From: JAPUDQ01 sp964552765
GTDB lineage: Bacteria > Patescibacteriota > Saccharimonadia > Saccharimonadales > Saccharimonadaceae
DNA: 6,413 nucleotides
Reading direction: 5' to 3'
NCBI GenBank assembly: GCA_964552765.1
Contig: CAZKIA010000027.1
Coordinates: forward strand, 1-6,413
Position 1 is the stretch's first letter. Every line of letters begins with the position of its first letter. Positions 6,048 through 6,413 of the stretch are shown piece after piece. The translations under genes and the position numbers were made by a program. The notes below the pieces were generated by a model, which was given only the letters and a program-made list of their open reading frames with translations, had not been told where the DNA came from and did not search any database.

Positions 6048-6056
6048 TGGTATAAT
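6048..6056 (+). promoter_or_regulatory. Extended -10 promoter of pyrG, leaderless architecture
   Basis: TGG followed by a consensus TATAAT (6051-6056) lies only 8 nt before the pyrG ATG at 6065. Initiation should fall at 6063-6065, leaving 0-2 nt of leader. No clear -35 is seen (ATGATA at 17 bp), as is common for extended -10 promoters. Confidence 0.7.
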
Positions 6057-6064
6057 TAATCTAC

Positions 6065-6413
6065 ATGAAGAACACCCCCAAATATATCTTTGTGACAGGG
6101 GGCGTGCTCTCCGGAGTTGGTAAGGGTATCACCGCGGCTAGCCTCGGTGCTCTTTTAAAATCCAGAGGTTTGCGCGTCTCGCTACAAAAATGCGACCCAT
6201 ATCTCAATGTCGATGCTGGGACGCTCAATCCTGCCGAACACGGCGAATGCTTTGTGACGCGTGATGGTGCCGAGACAGACCTCGATCTCGGACACTACGA
6301 ACGTTTTTTGGATGAGGAAATGACGCGCGACAGCATCACGCTGTCAGGCCGACTATTTAAACAGTTGATCGAAGACGAACGCGCCGGTAAATTCCTCGGC
6401 AAGACCGTGCAGC
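6065..6413 (+). CDS. pyrG: CTP synthase, N-terminal part (runs off the window)
   Basis: Cytosolic enzyme converting UTP to CTP with ATP and glutamine; the last step of pyrimidine nucleotide synthesis. The visible 116 residues belong to the synthetase (amidoligase) domain. The P-loop region is YIFVTGGVLSGVGKG (7-21), with Lys20 matching E. coli Lys18. QKCDPYLNVDAGT (41-53) contains Lys42, matching Lys40, and DGAETDLDLGHYERF (67-81) contains Asp74, matching the metal-binding Asp72. The start gives the usual distance from Met to the P-loop. There is no Shine-Dalgarno sequence before the ATG, consistent with the leaderless promoter. The C-terminal glutamine amidotransferase domain should follow beyond 6413. 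It has its own promoter, separated from tRNA-Ser by a terminator. Confidence 0.96.
   Translation, partial: MKNTPKYIFVTGGVLSGVGKGITAASLGALLKSRGLRVSLQKCDPYLNVDAGTLNPAEHGECFVTRDGAETDLDLGHYERFLDEEMTRDSITLSGRLFKQLIEDERAGKFLGKTVQ

Overview
The window looks like a chromosomal piece of a small-genome bacterium. The best guess is Candidatus Saccharibacteria or a related Patescibacteria/CPR lineage. That rests on a bifunctional SIS-type sugar-phosphate isomerase, an unusual inserted form of UDP-GlcNAc 2-epimerase, a stand-alone MacB/FtsX-type ABC pair and an apparently leaderless pyrG. It is a family-level impression, not a proven assignment. TGA is used as a normal stop (ABC ATPase gene), so the UGA-glycine code of Gracilibacteria/SR1 does not apply.

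Left part (1-3552, plus strand): three closely spaced genes that look like an operon for sugar-nucleotide synthesis. The first encodes a bifunctional phosphoglucose/phosphomannose isomerase whose start lies one base before the window. The second encodes a mannose-1-phosphate guanylyltransferase, and the third a UDP-GlcNAc 2-epimerase of unusual form. Together they would take fructose-6-phosphate toward GDP-mannose and UDP-GlcNAc toward UDP-ManNAc, the donors for surface glycan or glycoprotein synthesis. The phosphomannomutase needed between steps one and two is not in the window.

Middle part (3555-5542, minus strand): a two-gene ABC transporter operon of the MacB/LolCDE/YknYZ type. The ATPase comes first and its stop overlaps the permease start by ATGA. 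It converges on the epimerase gene with only two bases between the stop codons. A good sigma70-type promoter (TTGTAA, 17 bp, TATAGT) sits just upstream of the ATPase. No membrane-fusion adaptor is encoded here.

Right part (5543-6413): a divergent intergenic region with an extended -10 pointing right and two hairpins, then tRNA-Ser(GGA) with encoded CCA, then its terminator. Next comes an unexplained structured element: a potential three-way junction running into a sequence resembling the 3' end of a tRNA-Ser. Last is the start of pyrG (CTP synthase), whose TATAAT lies only 8 nt before the ATG, so its mRNA should be almost or completely leaderless. The structured region at 5926-6010 is the most puzzling part. 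The epimerase insertion and the leaderless pyrG are the next most interesting.
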